Origin: Bacillus sp. Cs-700 | GTDB lineage: Bacteria; Bacillota; Bacilli; Bacillales; Guptibacillaceae | Assembly (NCBI RefSeq): GCF_011082085.1 | Contig: NZ_CP041063.1 | Coordinates: 2,666,001 to 2,730,000 of the forward strand | Direction: 5' to 3' | DNA: 64,000 nt | Shown here: positions 34,788-45,600 of the stretch, piece after piece | Layout of the letters: every line of letters starts with the position of its first letter | Numbering within the stretch: position 1 is the stretch's first letter | Notes under the pieces: generated by a model | What the model saw: the letters and a program-made list of their open reading frames with translations, nothing else | What the model was told of the DNA's origin: nothing | The model's database searches: none | Translations under genes and position numbers: made by a program

Positions 34788-35907
34788 ACGTCACACAACT
34801 TTTAAAAGAGAAGACGGTTCCTTATACCGTGAACAAGTGATGGGGACGAAGGGGTTTTCGGGGATCCAATCGATTTTGTACCATCACCATTTTCCAACAG
34901 CAGTAACGGAAGCAACTTTTATAAAAAAGACAACACCTGAGTATGAAGCAGAATCTGCGCTCCGTCATCGTCATTTCCGAACGGCACAATACGACAAAAA
35001 GGGCGATGCAGTTGTCGAGCGGTGTTATTTCCTGGGGAATGAGGATGTGATCCTCGGTGTCGTAAACCCAACAGAACCGATGGACTATTTTTACCGAAAT
35101 GGTGACGGAGATGAGCTTTTCTTTATCCACCATGGGTCAGGGAAGATTGAGTCGATGTTTGGGGAGCTCTCTTATAAGCCCGGCGACTACATCTTAATAC
35201 CGATTGGAACGATATACCGGGTTATCCCAGAAGGAAATGACAATCGTTGGCTCGTTATAGAAGCAAGTAGCGCGATTACGACACCGAGAAGATACCGAAA
35301 TGAATACGGTCAGCTGATGGAACATAGTCCTTTCTGCGAACGTGACATTGATGGTCCTGAACGCCTTCTATCGCATGATAAAAAAGGTTCGTATGAAGTA
35401 GTGACGAAAACACGTGATGGATTGCATCGTCATATGTTCGATCATCATCCGCTTGACGTTGTTGGCTGGGATGGCTACCTCTATCCATGGAAGTTCAACA
35501 TTAATGATTTTGAACCGATTACAGGGCGAGTGCACCAGCCGCCGCCAGTCCATCAAACCTTTGAAGGTCATAACTTTGTCGTATGCTCCTTCGTACCAAG
35601 GCTTTATGACTATCATCCAGATGCTATTCCAGCACCATATTTTCATAGCAATGTTGATAGTGATGAAGTGCTTTACTATGTAGAAGGAAACTTCATGAGC
35701 CGAAAAGGCATCGAGGAAGCTTCGATTACGCTTCATCCTTCAGGCATTCCACACGGGCCACATCCGGGGAAAATTGAGGCAAGCATCGGCAAAAAAGAAA
35801 CGCTCGAGCTTGCCGTGATGATCGATACGTTCCGGCCGCTTAAAGTCATCGAACAGGTGCAGCAGTATGAAGATGAAAATTATATGAAGAGCTGGGTTAC
35901 GGAATAA
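34750..35907 (+). CDS. hmgA: Homogentisate 1,2-dioxygenase
   Basis: Iron-dependent ring-cleaving enzyme making maleylacetoacetate. The 385-residue cupin-type protein resembles Bacillus homogentisate dioxygenases (EPMDYFYRNGDGDELFFIHHG). Probable iron ligands are H299 in YFHSNVDSDE and H335 in GIPHGPHPG. The acidic ligand is D or E six or seven residues after H299 (Glu at plus six in the human enzyme). ATG 34750 is chosen because GGAGAGGAGG lies six bases upstream. It overlaps the previous gene by 38 bp and is the last gene of the cluster. Confidence 0.93.
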   Translation: MVYYRTMGEIPSKRHTTFKREDGSLYREQVMGTKGFSGIQSILYHHHFPTAVTEATFIKKTTPEYEAESALRHRHFRTAQYDKKGDAVVERCYFLGNEDVILGVVNPTEPMDYFYRNGDGDELFFIHHGSGKIESMFGELSYKPGDYILIPIGTIYRVIPEGNDNRWLVIEASSAITTPRRYRNEYGQLMEHSPFCERDIDGPERLLSHDKKGSYEVVTKTRDGLHRHMFDHHPLDVVGWDGYLYPWKFNINDFEPITGRVHQPPPVHQTFEGHNFVVCSFVPRLYDYHPDAIPAPYFHSNVDSDEVLYYVEGNFMSRKGIEEASITLHPSGIPHGPHPGKIEASIGKKETLELAVMIDTFRPLKVIEQVQQYEDENYMKSWVTE

Positions 35908-35929
35908 CTAATTGGGGAAATGTACGGAC

Positions 35930-35965
35930 ATCGCGCGGTCTATCGATCGCGCGATAATTATTTTG
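35930..35965 (+). terminator. Terminator-like hairpin after hmgA
   Basis: ATCGCGCG (35930-35937) pairs with CGCGCGAT (35948-35955), followed by an AT-rich tract with TTTT at 35961-35964. Likely ends the tyrosine catabolic transcript. Confidence 0.65.
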
Positions 35966-35974
35966 CACGATGCT

Positions 35975-36002
35975 TTTGCTTTATAAGATTTTGCTGTATA
36001 AT
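35975..36002 (+). promoter_or_regulatory. Candidate promoter of tRNA-Arg
   Basis: TATAAT at 35997-36002, 11 bp before the tRNA, with a weak TTTGCT at 35975-35980 (16-bp spacer). Confidence 0.5.
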
Positions 36003-36013
36003 GTTAGTCATTC

Positions 36014-36089
36014 GGCCCCGTAGCTCAGGGGATAGAGCAACGGTTTCCTAAACCGCAGGTCGGAGGTTCAATTCCTCTCGGGGCCACCA
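36014..36089 (+). tRNA. tRNA-Arg (anticodon CCU)
   Basis: 76-nt tRNA. The acceptor GGCCCCG pairs with CGGGGCC, the anticodon loop is TTCCTAA with CCT at 36047-36049, and the T-arm GGAGGTTCAATTCCTC is intact. Discriminator A and CCA are encoded. It reads AGG. Confidence 0.96.
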
Positions 36090-36093
36090 TTTA

Positions 36094-36120
36094 AATCCTT
36101 ATGAGATAAGGGTTTTTTAT
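36094..36120 (+). terminator. Terminator of tRNA-Arg
   Basis: AATCCTTAT pairs with ATAAGGGTT around a GAG loop, followed by a T-run. Confidence 0.82.
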
Positions 36121-36257
36121 TTTGCCTTTCTTACCCTCAATTTTCTTCATTTATCTTTCTCTTACCACTTTAACGATATGTTCAACTACATAAAAGGAAA
36201 CACCGCACTGTACAGCGAAAGAGTAACGAACGATTCAGCGGAAATGAGTGAATTGGT

Positions 36258-37526
36258 ATGGGGAAGCGTAAATGGCTTGCGCTCATTGTTCTTTTAGGAG
36301 CGGCATTTATTACGTTTACAGTCATTGGAAAGGATAAGAGTGTTCCCGATGACGTTTTAACTGTGGAAAAGGTTGAGGACATCGTTCCTCATTTTATAAA
36401 TACAACTCCTGGGCTTGAACTCGCGATTCAGTCTGGAGACTATCAACCATTAAAAGATATGCCACTGCAAGATGATTTTAAAATAAACTTGGATGGCGTT
36501 TGGTATTCTCGACATAACGTCTATGTTTTCTATCATGTTGATGTGTCGAATAGTGAGTTTGTACTAACAAGAAATAGAGAAGATCTTCCGAAAATCGATC
36601 AGCTTGTGATGGACGTTCGTTCTGGTGAAGCATCTGTATTGGAACTCGTTGAAACAGAAGAAGGTGTTCTATTTGAAGATGACTACTATATGAAGGGAAC
36701 GTTTCAATCTGTCGCTCCTTCTGAGACGAACGAACCACTTCGAAATTGGAATGGAGCACTTACAACGATCGTAAGTGGAAATCGTTCAGCTAAGGTTAAC
36801 GTACCTGTATCTTATGAATATGAAAAGGAAACAAAGACTACGAAACAGATTAATGAAACAAGGAAATTTGACGAAACGACAGTAACGGTTTCTCGCTGGG
36901 AGGAGACGGCTTCTGAGAGTCGGCTCATATTAGATGTCGATTCTCCTTTTTCGACAATCCGTCATATGGAATTGATAATTTCCGCCAAGGAGGAAGAGAT
37001 AGCACCGTTATTAGTGGAGGAGCTAATCGGCGGGCAATTATACTCAGTCTCTTTTCCAGCTGGAACGAAGCTACCTGAAGCGATTCAACTTGACGGGCTG
37101 ATTGGCAACTTCTCAAAGGAAGTAAGTATTGACGTTGATCCAAATCAGTATGAAGTCTATAAGCAGATTAAAGAATCAACTTACACGCATCAGTTAGGTG
37201 AGCCGATTGTATCGATTTATGGATCTGATGTGGTTAAAGATACACTCTTTTATAACGAGGACGGTGTCACTTTTACCTTACAGGTGAATGCAGTTGCTTC
37301 TGAAGCGCCTTACTTAAATATGAAGTATAAAAAACAGATCAAAATCGAAGCGATGAATGAAAAGGGAGAAATTCGTAAGCCAAACTTACTTGATAGTGAG
37401 CAAGATCGAATTGTATTCATGATTGATCGTGGTTTCTATGAAAGGTCTGAAAGCATTCAAGTTAATATCACAAACCTACCTGTGTATGTGAAAACAGACT
37501 GGACGATTAACCTTCATACTGAGTAG
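36258..37526 (+). CDS. Hypothetical membrane-anchored or secreted protein
   Basis: 422-residue protein not recognised at family level. Residues 5-22 form one hydrophobic segment preceded by basic residues (MGKRKWLA), so it is an anchored or exported protein with a large extracytoplasmic part. The rest is rich in beta-forming and charged residues, with no cysteine-rich or catalytic motif visible. Repeated alternation of V/T/S with K/E suggests several beta-sandwich-like domains. The ribosome site is weak, and an in-frame stop at 36249 forces this start (ATG). It is followed by another unknown membrane protein on the same strand. Confidence 0.75.
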   Translation: MGKRKWLALIVLLGAAFITFTVIGKDKSVPDDVLTVEKVEDIVPHFINTTPGLELAIQSGDYQPLKDMPLQDDFKINLDGVWYSRHNVYVFYHVDVSNSEFVLTRNREDLPKIDQLVMDVRSGEASVLELVETEEGVLFEDDYYMKGTFQSVAPSETNEPLRNWNGALTTIVSGNRSAKVNVPVSYEYEKETKTTKQINETRKFDETTVTVSRWEETASESRLILDVDSPFSTIRHMELIISAKEEEIAPLLVEELIGGQLYSVSFPAGTKLPEAIQLDGLIGNFSKEVSIDVDPNQYEVYKQIKESTYTHQLGEPIVSIYGSDVVKDTLFYNEDGVTFTLQVNAVASEAPYLNMKYKKQIKIEAMNEKGEIRKPNLLDSEQDRIVFMIDRGFYERSESIQVNITNLPVYVKTDWTINLHTE

Positions 37527-37608
37527 GAAACATTGTTAAAAAATGCAAGCTAAAGCGACCTAAAGGTGATATGATAGAAGTAGTATGGAGAGTTGGGAGG
37601 ATTTTAAG

Positions 37609-38595
37609 TTGGACGATTGGAAAGGGACATTGGCTGAATTATTTCGTGCCGTTGGCATCAATCTTAAATCAGAGCTTTCTCCCGTGGTTGATGGTTTACA
37701 ATCTGTATTCGCAGATAATCCGTGGGGACAGCTTTTCTTATTATTACTTATCCTTCTCATCGCTGCTCAGGGTATGAGTGCGATTGCTCGGCAATATGAC
37801 CGTGCTTTTAGGCAAACGATTGAGCGGAAGATGGAAACTAATTCACATCTACATAATTTTTTTAAAGGGTTCTTGCATCATAAACGTTCGGAAGGGTGGA
37901 TGAATGATGCGGCCTGGCAACAAAAAGAGCTTCAGCGTTTTGACTTATATGAGCTCGAATGGTTAAAAGCAGAGCTTACGACAGCAGAAAATGACTTTCG
38001 TGATTACCGTCCTCAAACTTTTCTAGCAGGCATTCTTTTTTCGATAGCCGTTCTTTTTCTAATTTGGTACTATGACTGGACGATTTTTGAAAAAGACATT
38101 CTAACCATTTTGCTACCTGTTCTTATTGTTACTTGGTGTATGGGACTTGTTTTCTATAAAGTGGGGATTAAGAAACGCTTCTATCAATCTTTAAATACAA
38201 GTGTCCAATTGGCGATTTCGACGAAGAAGGTTCAGGATGTGATGATGTATATTGATTCTGATCTAAAGCGATATAAAACAGAGCGTGTGACAACTGACGG
38301 AGGGTATTATGAAGTTGTTCGCTGCATGACCTGTCTTTATCATTCAAAGTATCTTGAAGAAGTACGCTTCCAGATCAATGACACAACCCTTACCTTTACA
38401 GCGAAAGAGCGTTTGATTGAAGTAACTGTGAATAGTGGGTACAGCCATTCATTCTTAATTGATCGTCTTGAGTTTAGAGATGGCTACTGTCAAAGCCTTC
38501 GTAAAGGCAGTAAGCTTTTCGATGATAAGTTAATGGTCACTTATTTAAACGCTGCCTTTGAGCAAAGGCCTGCTTACTTTCAAACAAGCTCTTAA
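37609..38595 (+). CDS. Hypothetical multi-pass membrane protein
   Basis: 328-residue protein not recognised. It has three likely membrane segments: about residues 37-57 (leucine-rich), about 138-158 and about 166-186. Between the first and second is a charged region rich in H, R, E and K; a soluble C-terminal domain of about 130 residues contains RCMTCLY. I prefer the TTG at 37609, because GGGAGG lies eight bases upstream; the ATG at 37585 has no ribosome site. A strong terminator follows. Function unknown. Confidence 0.75.
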   Translation: MDDWKGTLAELFRAVGINLKSELSPVVDGLQSVFADNPWGQLFLLLLILLIAAQGMSAIARQYDRAFRQTIERKMETNSHLHNFFKGFLHHKRSEGWMNDAAWQQKELQRFDLYELEWLKAELTTAENDFRDYRPQTFLAGILFSIAVLFLIWYYDWTIFEKDILTILLPVLIVTWCMGLVFYKVGIKKRFYQSLNTSVQLAISTKKVQDVMMYIDSDLKRYKTERVTTDGGYYEVVRCMTCLYHSKYLEEVRFQINDTTLTFTAKERLIEVTVNSGYSHSFLIDRLEFRDGYCQSLRKGSKLFDDKLMVTYLNAAFEQRPAYFQTSS

Positions 38596-38600
38596 TTACT

Positions 38601-38632
38601 GCCCTCTCTTCTCAAGAAGAGGGGCTTTTTTT
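38601..38632 (+). terminator. Terminator after the hypothetical membrane protein gene
   Basis: GCCCTCTCTTC pairs with GAAGAGGGGC (one mismatch or bulge), followed by seven T residues. It lies between convergent genes. Confidence 0.85.
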
Positions 38633-39254
38633 AACCTTCATAAGCTGTTATTGTTTTTCGTTGGTTCGCTTTTTCAATAAGCTTTTCTAGTTTTAATTCG
38701 CTTGAAGCCTGGGTGTTTGCTTTTAAGTTTCCTTCCATTAAGCGAAGGGCATAGTCATTGTCTTCTTTGACATTAGACGCACAGCAATCAGATGGAATAT
38801 AAAGATCATATTCTCTCATGTATGCATCGTTTGCAGTAAAAAGCACACAAATGTTTCCTGCAAAACCAGTTATAATGAGAGTATTAACGTTCAAATACTT
38901 CAATAGTGTTGAAAGTGGTGTTGAAAAAAAGCCAGAGTGCTTTGGCTTAACGACTGTATAATCATCATCTTCAGGCTCAAGACGATCAACAAGGTGTTGG
39001 CCATTTGCCTCGGCGGCATAGTTAATCACCTTTTTGAAATCAGATTGCCATAAACCATAATTATCATTAACATAGATCACAGGCATTCCTTTTGATTTTG
39101 CCTGTTCTTTTAAAGATTTAATATTATCGGCTGTTTCCTCTGTATATCTTGCTAGAAGTTCAGCATCTTCAAAATCCATCGTGTTGATCACATCGATTAA
39201 TAAAAGTGCAGCGGAAGTGTCTTGATGGCTATGTTCGATATGTTCTTTACCCAT
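38631..39254 (-). CDS. yaaI: Isochorismatase-family cysteine hydrolase YaaI
   Basis: 207-residue cysteine hydrolase. The family triad is visible as D21 in LLLIDVIN, a lysine in VVKPKHSGFF and the nucleophilic cysteine in GFAGNICVLFTANDA. Substrate is not predictable; family members act on isochorismate, nicotinamide or other amides. Position next to tadA matches yaaI of B. subtilis. AGGAGAGGAG precedes the ATG. Confidence 0.88.
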   Translation of the reverse strand: MGKEHIEHSHQDTSAALLLIDVINTMDFEDAELLARYTEETADNIKSLKEQAKSKGMPVIYVNDNYGLWQSDFKKVINYAAEANGQHLVDRLEPEDDDYTVVKPKHSGFFSTPLSTLLKYLNVNTLIITGFAGNICVLFTANDAYMREYDLYIPSDCCASNVKEDNDYALRLMEGNLKANTQASSELKLEKLIEKANQRKTITAYEG

Positions 39255-39318
39255 GTGAACTCCTCTCCTTTAAATAAATTGGAATAATATGTAGTTTACC
39301 CAAACTGTTCTTAGATAA

Positions 39319-39873
<555 letters not shown>

Positions 39874-39906
39874 TATAGTCTTTTTGTCAGCGAGACAACG
39901 ATTGAT

Positions 39907-39999
39907 GGAGGCGTACCCAAGTCTGGCTGAAGGGGGCTGACTCGAAATCAGTTAGGACGTTCACGCGTCGCGGGGGTTCAAATCCTCTCGCCTCCGCCA
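39907..39999 (+). tRNA. tRNA-Ser (anticodon CGA)
   Basis: 93-nt class II tRNA. The acceptor GGAGGCG pairs with CGCCTCC, the anticodon loop is CTCGAAA with CGA at 39943-39945, and there is a long variable arm. The usual G discriminator is present and CCA is encoded. Confidence 0.96.
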
Positions 40000-40026
40000 T
40001 TTACATTTAATGGAGTATTTGACCTG

Positions 40027-40055
40027 TTGCTAAAATGGTCGAAATGCGATATACT
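40027..40055 (+). promoter_or_regulatory. Promoter of the SRP RNA gene
   Basis: TTGCTA at 40027-40032, a 17-bp spacer and TATACT at 40050-40055, about 40 bp upstream of the RNA. Confidence 0.65.
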
Positions 40056-40095
40056 TTATTTTGCACCATTCGAGTGCACAACATTATTATCAAAT

Positions 40096-40368
40096 TTGCC
40101 GTGCTAGGTGGGGAATTAGCGGTGCCCTGTACTCGCAATCCGCTATAGCGAGACTGAATCCCTTCCCGAGGTTTAGCCACTGCAGGGTCTGACCTGAATA
40201 AGTGGTGTTGACATTCGGGTCCTGCGCAACAGAGTCCTATGAATCCTGTCAGGTCCGGAAGGAAGCAGCAGTAAGTAGGTACCCTCTGTGTGCCGCGGGA
40301 GTGCCCGGATCGAGCTAACTGTTCAGGTAACGCCTGTGGTGGCTTTATCGAAGGAAGGTGCACGGTTT
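40096..40368 (+). ncRNA. scr: Signal recognition particle RNA (scRNA, long Bacillus type)
   Basis: RNA scaffold of the signal recognition particle. The conserved domain IV tetraloop region GTCAGGTCCGGAAGGAAGCA lies at about 40248-40267, and the Alu-domain segments GGTGCCCTGTA and GTGGTGTTGACATT are present. The 5' TTGCCGTGC and 3' GGTGCACGG ends pair, giving about 273 nt, the size class of the B. subtilis scRNA. It lies between tadA/tRNA-Ser and dnaX, as in Bacillus. Confidence 0.95.
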
Positions 40369-40385
40369 ACTTAATTTATATGCTC

Positions 40386-40418
40386 AAACTCACTCTTTTA
40401 AAAGGGTGAGTTTTTTAG
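40386..40418 (+). terminator. Terminator of the SRP RNA
   Basis: AACTCACTCTTTT pairs with AAAAGGGTGAGTT, followed by T residues. Confidence 0.88.
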
Positions 40419-40441
40419 TATCGTTTTAGTAGGATTGTCTT

Positions 40442-40470
40442 TTGAATTAAAGGCGATGAAACGGTATAAT
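40442..40470 (+). promoter_or_regulatory. Promoter of dnaX
   Basis: TTGAAT at 40442-40447, a 17-bp spacer and a perfect TATAAT at 40465-40470. Confidence 0.75.
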
Positions 40471-40506
40471 AGAAACGTATGAAGAGGTTAGGAGGAGAGT
40501 AGGCGA

Positions 40507-42198
40507 ATGAGTTATCAAGCGCTATACCGCGTTTGGCGACCGCAAACGTTTGAAGATGTGGTTGGTCAAAAGCATGTTACAAGAACAATTCAGAACGCAC
40601 TCATGCAGCAAAAAATCTCTCACGCCTATTTGTTTACAGGACCTCGAGGAACGGGAAAAACGAGTGCTGCCAAAATTATTGCGAAGGCGATTAACTGTGA
40701 GAAGGCACCAGTAGCTGAACCATGCAATGAATGTTCAGCGTGTCTTGGCATCACTGATGGTTCAATTTCTGACGTCATAGAAATTGATGCGGCTTCTAAT
40801 ACAGGGGTCGACGACATTCGTGATATTCGCGATAAAGTGAAGTATGCACCAAGTTCTGTTTCTTATAAGGTGTATATCATAGATGAAGTTCACATGCTTT
40901 CAACAGGAGCTTTCAATGCTCTTCTTAAAACATTAGAAGAACCTCCAAAGCATGTGGTGTTTATTCTTGCAACTACGGAGCCTCACAAAATCCCATTAAC
41001 AATCATTTCAAGGTGTCAGCGTTTTGATATGAGAAGGATTACAGCGCAGGACATTGTGGGACGGTTACAAACCATTATTCATGCGCAGGATATTGAGGTA
41101 GAAGAAGATGCTCTTTATCAAGTCGCTCGAGCGGCAGATGGCGGAATGCGAGATGCTTTAAGTATTCTTGATCAGGCGATCTCATATAGTGAGGCGGAAG
41201 TTGTATTAGATGATGTGCTTGCTGTAACAGGAAGCGTGTCTCAAAAAATGATTTCAAAAATCGCATTGGCTTTCCATCATAAAGATGTGGCGGAAGCATT
41301 GAATGCAGTGGAAGAATTAATGGATCACGGGAAAGATGCTGCACGTTTCCTTGAAGATCTGATCTATTACTATCGTGATTTATTACTTTATCAAACGGCC
41401 CCTCAGCTTGAAGAGGTTGTTGAACGAGTGAAAATTGATGAAACGTTCCAGCAGTTAGGTGACCAATCCGCGAAAGATTGGATCTACAAAGTCATCGAGA
41501 CGTTGAATCGCAGTCAGCAAGAGATGAAGTGGACAAACCATCCGCGGATTTTTCTTGAATTAGCTCTCGTACAAATTTGTCAGGATGAAACCAGCAGTCA
41601 GAGTCAACCAGCTCAAGATCAGAGTGAATTACTTGAACGTATTCAAAAGCTTGAGGGTGAACTGAAAACACTGAAAGAGCAAGGTGTTACGGTTAAACAA
41701 GAAGAGACAAGTGAACCGAAACAGAAGAAACAATTTAAACCTTCCAGACAGAAATCTGGTGTATCTCATGGTAGAATAAAAGAGATGCTGAAGAAAGCGA
41801 CCAAGCAGGATTTAATGAAAGTAAAAAGTGTTTGGGGCGAAGTGATGGAGAACGTCCGTCAGGAAAAAGTCTCTGCTCATGCTTGGTTAAAGGATAGCGA
41901 GCCAGTTGCAGCTACGGATAACTCCTTCTTGCTATCTTTCCAGTATGATATGCACTGCCAGATGGCAACGAAAGACAACATTCGTGGTACGCTTGAACAA
42001 GTACTTTCACGAACGATTGGCAAACAGCTTGAAATGGTTGCAATAGTCGAAACAGAGTGGAAGGAAATCCGCGCTGAGTTCTTGAAGACAAGAGATGAAC
42101 CAGAACCCGACGAAAATGGTGGGGAGCCAGCAGAGGATCCATTAATTGCTGAAGCAAGACGCCTTGTAGGCGATGATTTATTAGATATTCAAACTTAA
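40507..42198 (+). CDS. dnaX: DNA polymerase III subunit gamma/tau
   Basis: AAA+ clamp-loader subunit. It has Walker A GPRGTGKT (about 45-52), a four-cysteine zinc module (C64 onward, CEKAPVAEPCNECSAC), Walker B with DEVH, and sensor-1 TTEPHK. The C-terminal part is lysine- and glutamine-rich and should carry the tau polymerase-binding region. At 563 residues it is the full Bacillus length; no slippery frameshift site was recognised. It starts the dnaX-yaaK-recR-yaaL-bofA run. Confidence 0.97.
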   Translation: MSYQALYRVWRPQTFEDVVGQKHVTRTIQNALMQQKISHAYLFTGPRGTGKTSAAKIIAKAINCEKAPVAEPCNECSACLGITDGSISDVIEIDAASNTGVDDIRDIRDKVKYAPSSVSYKVYIIDEVHMLSTGAFNALLKTLEEPPKHVVFILATTEPHKIPLTIISRCQRFDMRRITAQDIVGRLQTIIHAQDIEVEEDALYQVARAADGGMRDALSILDQAISYSEAEVVLDDVLAVTGSVSQKMISKIALAFHHKDVAEALNAVEELMDHGKDAARFLEDLIYYYRDLLLYQTAPQLEEVVERVKIDETFQQLGDQSAKDWIYKVIETLNRSQQEMKWTNHPRIFLELALVQICQDETSSQSQPAQDQSELLERIQKLEGELKTLKEQGVTVKQEETSEPKQKKQFKPSRQKSGVSHGRIKEMLKKATKQDLMKVKSVWGEVMENVRQEKVSAHAWLKDSEPVAATDNSFLLSFQYDMHCQMATKDNIRGTLEQVLSRTIGKQLEMVAIVETEWKEIRAEFLKTRDEPEPDENGGEPAEDPLIAEARRLVGDDLLDIQT

Positions 42199-42228
42199 AA
42201 ATGAACGATAACTAAGGAGGAATTTTTT

Positions 42229-42561
42229 ATGAAACGTGGTATGGGTGGCGGAGGAAACATGAATAACATGATGAAGCAAATGCAGAAGATGCAGAAGGAT
42301 ATGGCAAAGGCACAAGAAGAACTGAAAGACAAAGTCGTTGAAGGTTCAGCTGGCGGCGGCATGGTTCTTGTTAAAGCGAATGGCCATAAAGAAATTCTTG
42401 AAGTTATTGTAAAAGAAGAAGTTGTAGATCCAGAAGACATCGATATGCTTCAGGACCTTGTTCTTGCTGCAACGAATGATGCGCTACGTAATGTAGACGA
42501 ATTGGTTAACAAAGACATGGGTAAATTTACGCAAGGGCTTAATATGCCAGGAATGTTTTAG
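42229..42561 (+). CDS. yaaK: YbaB/EbfC family nucleoid-associated protein YaaK
   Basis: Small DNA-binding protein of 110 residues with a methionine- and glycine-rich N-terminus ([18 protein letters not shown]), a coiled-coil helix and the [15 protein letters not shown] strand region typical of YbaB/EbfC. Homologues bind DNA as dimers. It lies between dnaX and recR in the widely conserved order. AAGGAGG precedes the ATG. Confidence 0.95.
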   Translation: MKRGMGGGGNMNNMMKQMQKMQKDMAKAQEELKDKVVEGSAGGGMVLVKANGHKEILEVIVKEEVVDPEDIDMLQDLVLAATNDALRNVDELVNKDMGKFTQGLNMPGMF

Positions 42562-42572
42562 GGGGAACGCAG

Positions 42573-43169
42573 GTGCATTATCCTGAACCAATCTCAAAAC
42601 TGATCGACAGTTTTATGAAGTTGCCGGGAATCGGACCAAAAACGGCGGTCCGCCTGGCTTTTTTCGTTCTTGAAATGAATGATGATGACGTACTTGATTT
42701 CGGAAAGGCACTAGTCAATGCGAAGCGTCAGCTAACGTATTGCTCTGTTTGTAATCACATTACTGATACGGATCCTTGTCGGATCTGTTCAGACACTCAT
42801 CGAGATGAAACCGTTATTTGCGTCGTTCAAGATGCGAAAGATGTCATCGCTATTGAGAAAATGAAAGACTATACGGGTCTTTATCACGTGCTCCATGGTG
42901 CTATTTCTCCTGTGGAAGGAATTGGTCCGGAGGATATTAAAGTGCCAGAGCTTTTGAAACGTCTACAGGATGATAAGGTGACGGAAATCATTCTTGCCAC
43001 AGATCCTACAATTGAAGGGGAAGCAACAGCAATGTATATTGCTCGTCTTGTGAAACCGACTGGGATTCGGATTACTCGTATTGCTCACGGCCTTCCTGTA
43101 GGTGGCGATCTTGAATATGCTGATGAAGTCACCCTTTCTAAAGCAATGGAAGGTCGTCGTGAATTGTAG
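42573..43169 (+). CDS. recR: Recombination protein RecR
   Basis: 198-residue RecFOR-pathway protein. It has an N-terminal helix-hairpin-helix ([13 protein letters not shown]), a C4 zinc finger (C-x2-C-x8-C-x2-C starting at CSVC), a TOPRIM domain and a C-terminal Walker-B-like segment. The start is GTG with a GGGGG site. It is coupled with yaaK. Confidence 0.97.
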   Translation: MHYPEPISKLIDSFMKLPGIGPKTAVRLAFFVLEMNDDDVLDFGKALVNAKRQLTYCSVCNHITDTDPCRICSDTHRDETVICVVQDAKDVIAIEKMKDYTGLYHVLHGAISPVEGIGPEDIKVPELLKRLQDDKVTEIILATDPTIEGEATAMYIARLVKPTGIRITRIAHGLPVGGDLEYADEVTLSKAMEGRREL

Positions 43170-43186
43170 CGTCAGGAGGAAACAAA

Positions 43187-43402
43187 ATGTTCTTCAAACG
43201 TAGAGGCTATTTACGCAAGGAAGCTGATGAGCGTTTGATTCAGACGCTATATGAATTAAAAGAAGTATGGAACAAACAGAAAGAAATTGTAGAGCGTAGC
43301 GTAGAACCCTCTGGAGCGGTTCTTGCTAAGCTGAAAGTTGATGAAGCGAAATACTTCTTTCTATTAAAAGAAGCGAAACGAAGAAAGATAAGAATGGGAT
43401 AG
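43187..43402 (+). CDS. yaaL: YaaL family protein (DUF2508)
   Basis: 71-residue, highly charged, mostly helical protein of unknown function (FKRRGYLRKEADERLIQTL). Such genes lie between recR and bofA in Bacillus. AGGAGG precedes the ATG. A terminator overlaps its stop codon, separating it from bofA. Confidence 0.88.
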   Translation: MFFKRRGYLRKEADERLIQTLYELKEVWNKQKEIVERSVEPSGAVLAKLKVDEAKYFFLLKEAKRRKIRMG

Positions 43403-43428
43403 TTCAAACTTCCCGTTCTTTTTTATTT
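43390..43428 (+). terminator. Terminator overlapping the yaaL stop codon
   Basis: AAGAATGGGA (43390-43399) pairs with TCCCGTTCTT (43411-43420), followed by a T-rich run. Confidence 0.82.
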
Positions 43429-43477
43429 GGACAGACATAAGATTTAGTAATTCTGAGAAAAAGAGCGGAGGCCCATC

Positions 43478-43744
43478 ATGGATCCAAAACTCATTATTGG
43501 CTTATTTGTCCTAAGTATTGTTTTGCTTCTTTTCGTAGGGGCGCCATTGAAACCGTTGCGTTGGATCGGACAGGGGTTAATCAAGCTTGCCATCGGTGCG
43601 TTACTACTGTTCTTTCTAAATACGTTCGGAAGTCCTTTTGATTTACATGTTCCTATTAATCCAGGAACTGCTGTCGTTACCGGATTCTTAGGTATCCCTG
43701 GCCTTGTAGCACTTGCTGCCATACAGCTTGTTATCATAGGGTAA
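43478..43744 (+). CDS. bofA: Pro-sigma-K processing inhibitor BofA
   Basis: 88-residue membrane protein with two hydrophobic segments (about 5-22 and 29-48) and a hydrophobic C-terminus. BofA holds the SpoIVFB protease inactive during sporulation until the forespore signal arrives. Conserved NPGTAVVTGFLGIPG lies in the C-terminal half. It is placed just before an rRNA operon, as in B. subtilis. GGAGG precedes the ATG. Confidence 0.93.
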   Translation: MDPKLIIGLFVLSIVLLLFVGAPLKPLRWIGQGLIKLAIGALLLFFLNTFGSPFDLHVPINPGTAVVTGFLGIPGLVALAAIQLVIIG

Positions 43745-43785
43745 AACAAAAGGATCCTATCATAAAAGGGTCCTTTTTGTTTTTC
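43744..43785 (+). terminator. Terminator after bofA
   Basis: AAACAAAAGGATCC pairs imperfectly with GGGTCCTTTTTGTTT, followed by T residues. Confidence 0.8.
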
Positions 43786-43808
43786 TGAAATAATTTTTAA
43801 AAAGGGGG

Positions 43809-43837
43809 TTGCATACCAAAGACAACCCTGATATAGT
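43809..43837 (+). promoter_or_regulatory. rRNA operon 2 promoter P1
   Basis: TTGCAT at 43809-43814, a 17-bp spacer and TATAGT at 43832-43837. Confidence 0.7.
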
Positions 43838-43892
43838 TATATAGGTCGCCGCAACAACGCGGTTGACGCAAAAAACAATTTCAAAAAAGTTG

Positions 43893-43922
43893 TTGACGCT
43901 AACTGAGTTAATATGGTATATT
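43893..43922 (+). promoter_or_regulatory. rRNA operon 2 promoter P2
   Basis: TTGACG at 43893-43898, an 18-bp spacer and TATATT at 43917-43922. It has the same two boxes and spacing as the operon 1 promoter. Confidence 0.8.
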
Positions 43923-44045
43923 AATAAAGTCGCTGAAAACGACATTGAAAGAAACGAATTGCTCTTTGAAAACTGAACGAAACGCCATGTAAGTAGTTGT
44001 TTCTACGGAAACAAAACATTGTTTTAAAAGCTAGATTAAGCTTTC

Positions 44046-45600
<1,555 letters not shown>

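Noticed and set aside
40007-40363. Open frame of 118 codons opposite the SRP RNA
   Set aside because: It is antisense to a conserved structured RNA, which explains the open frame.
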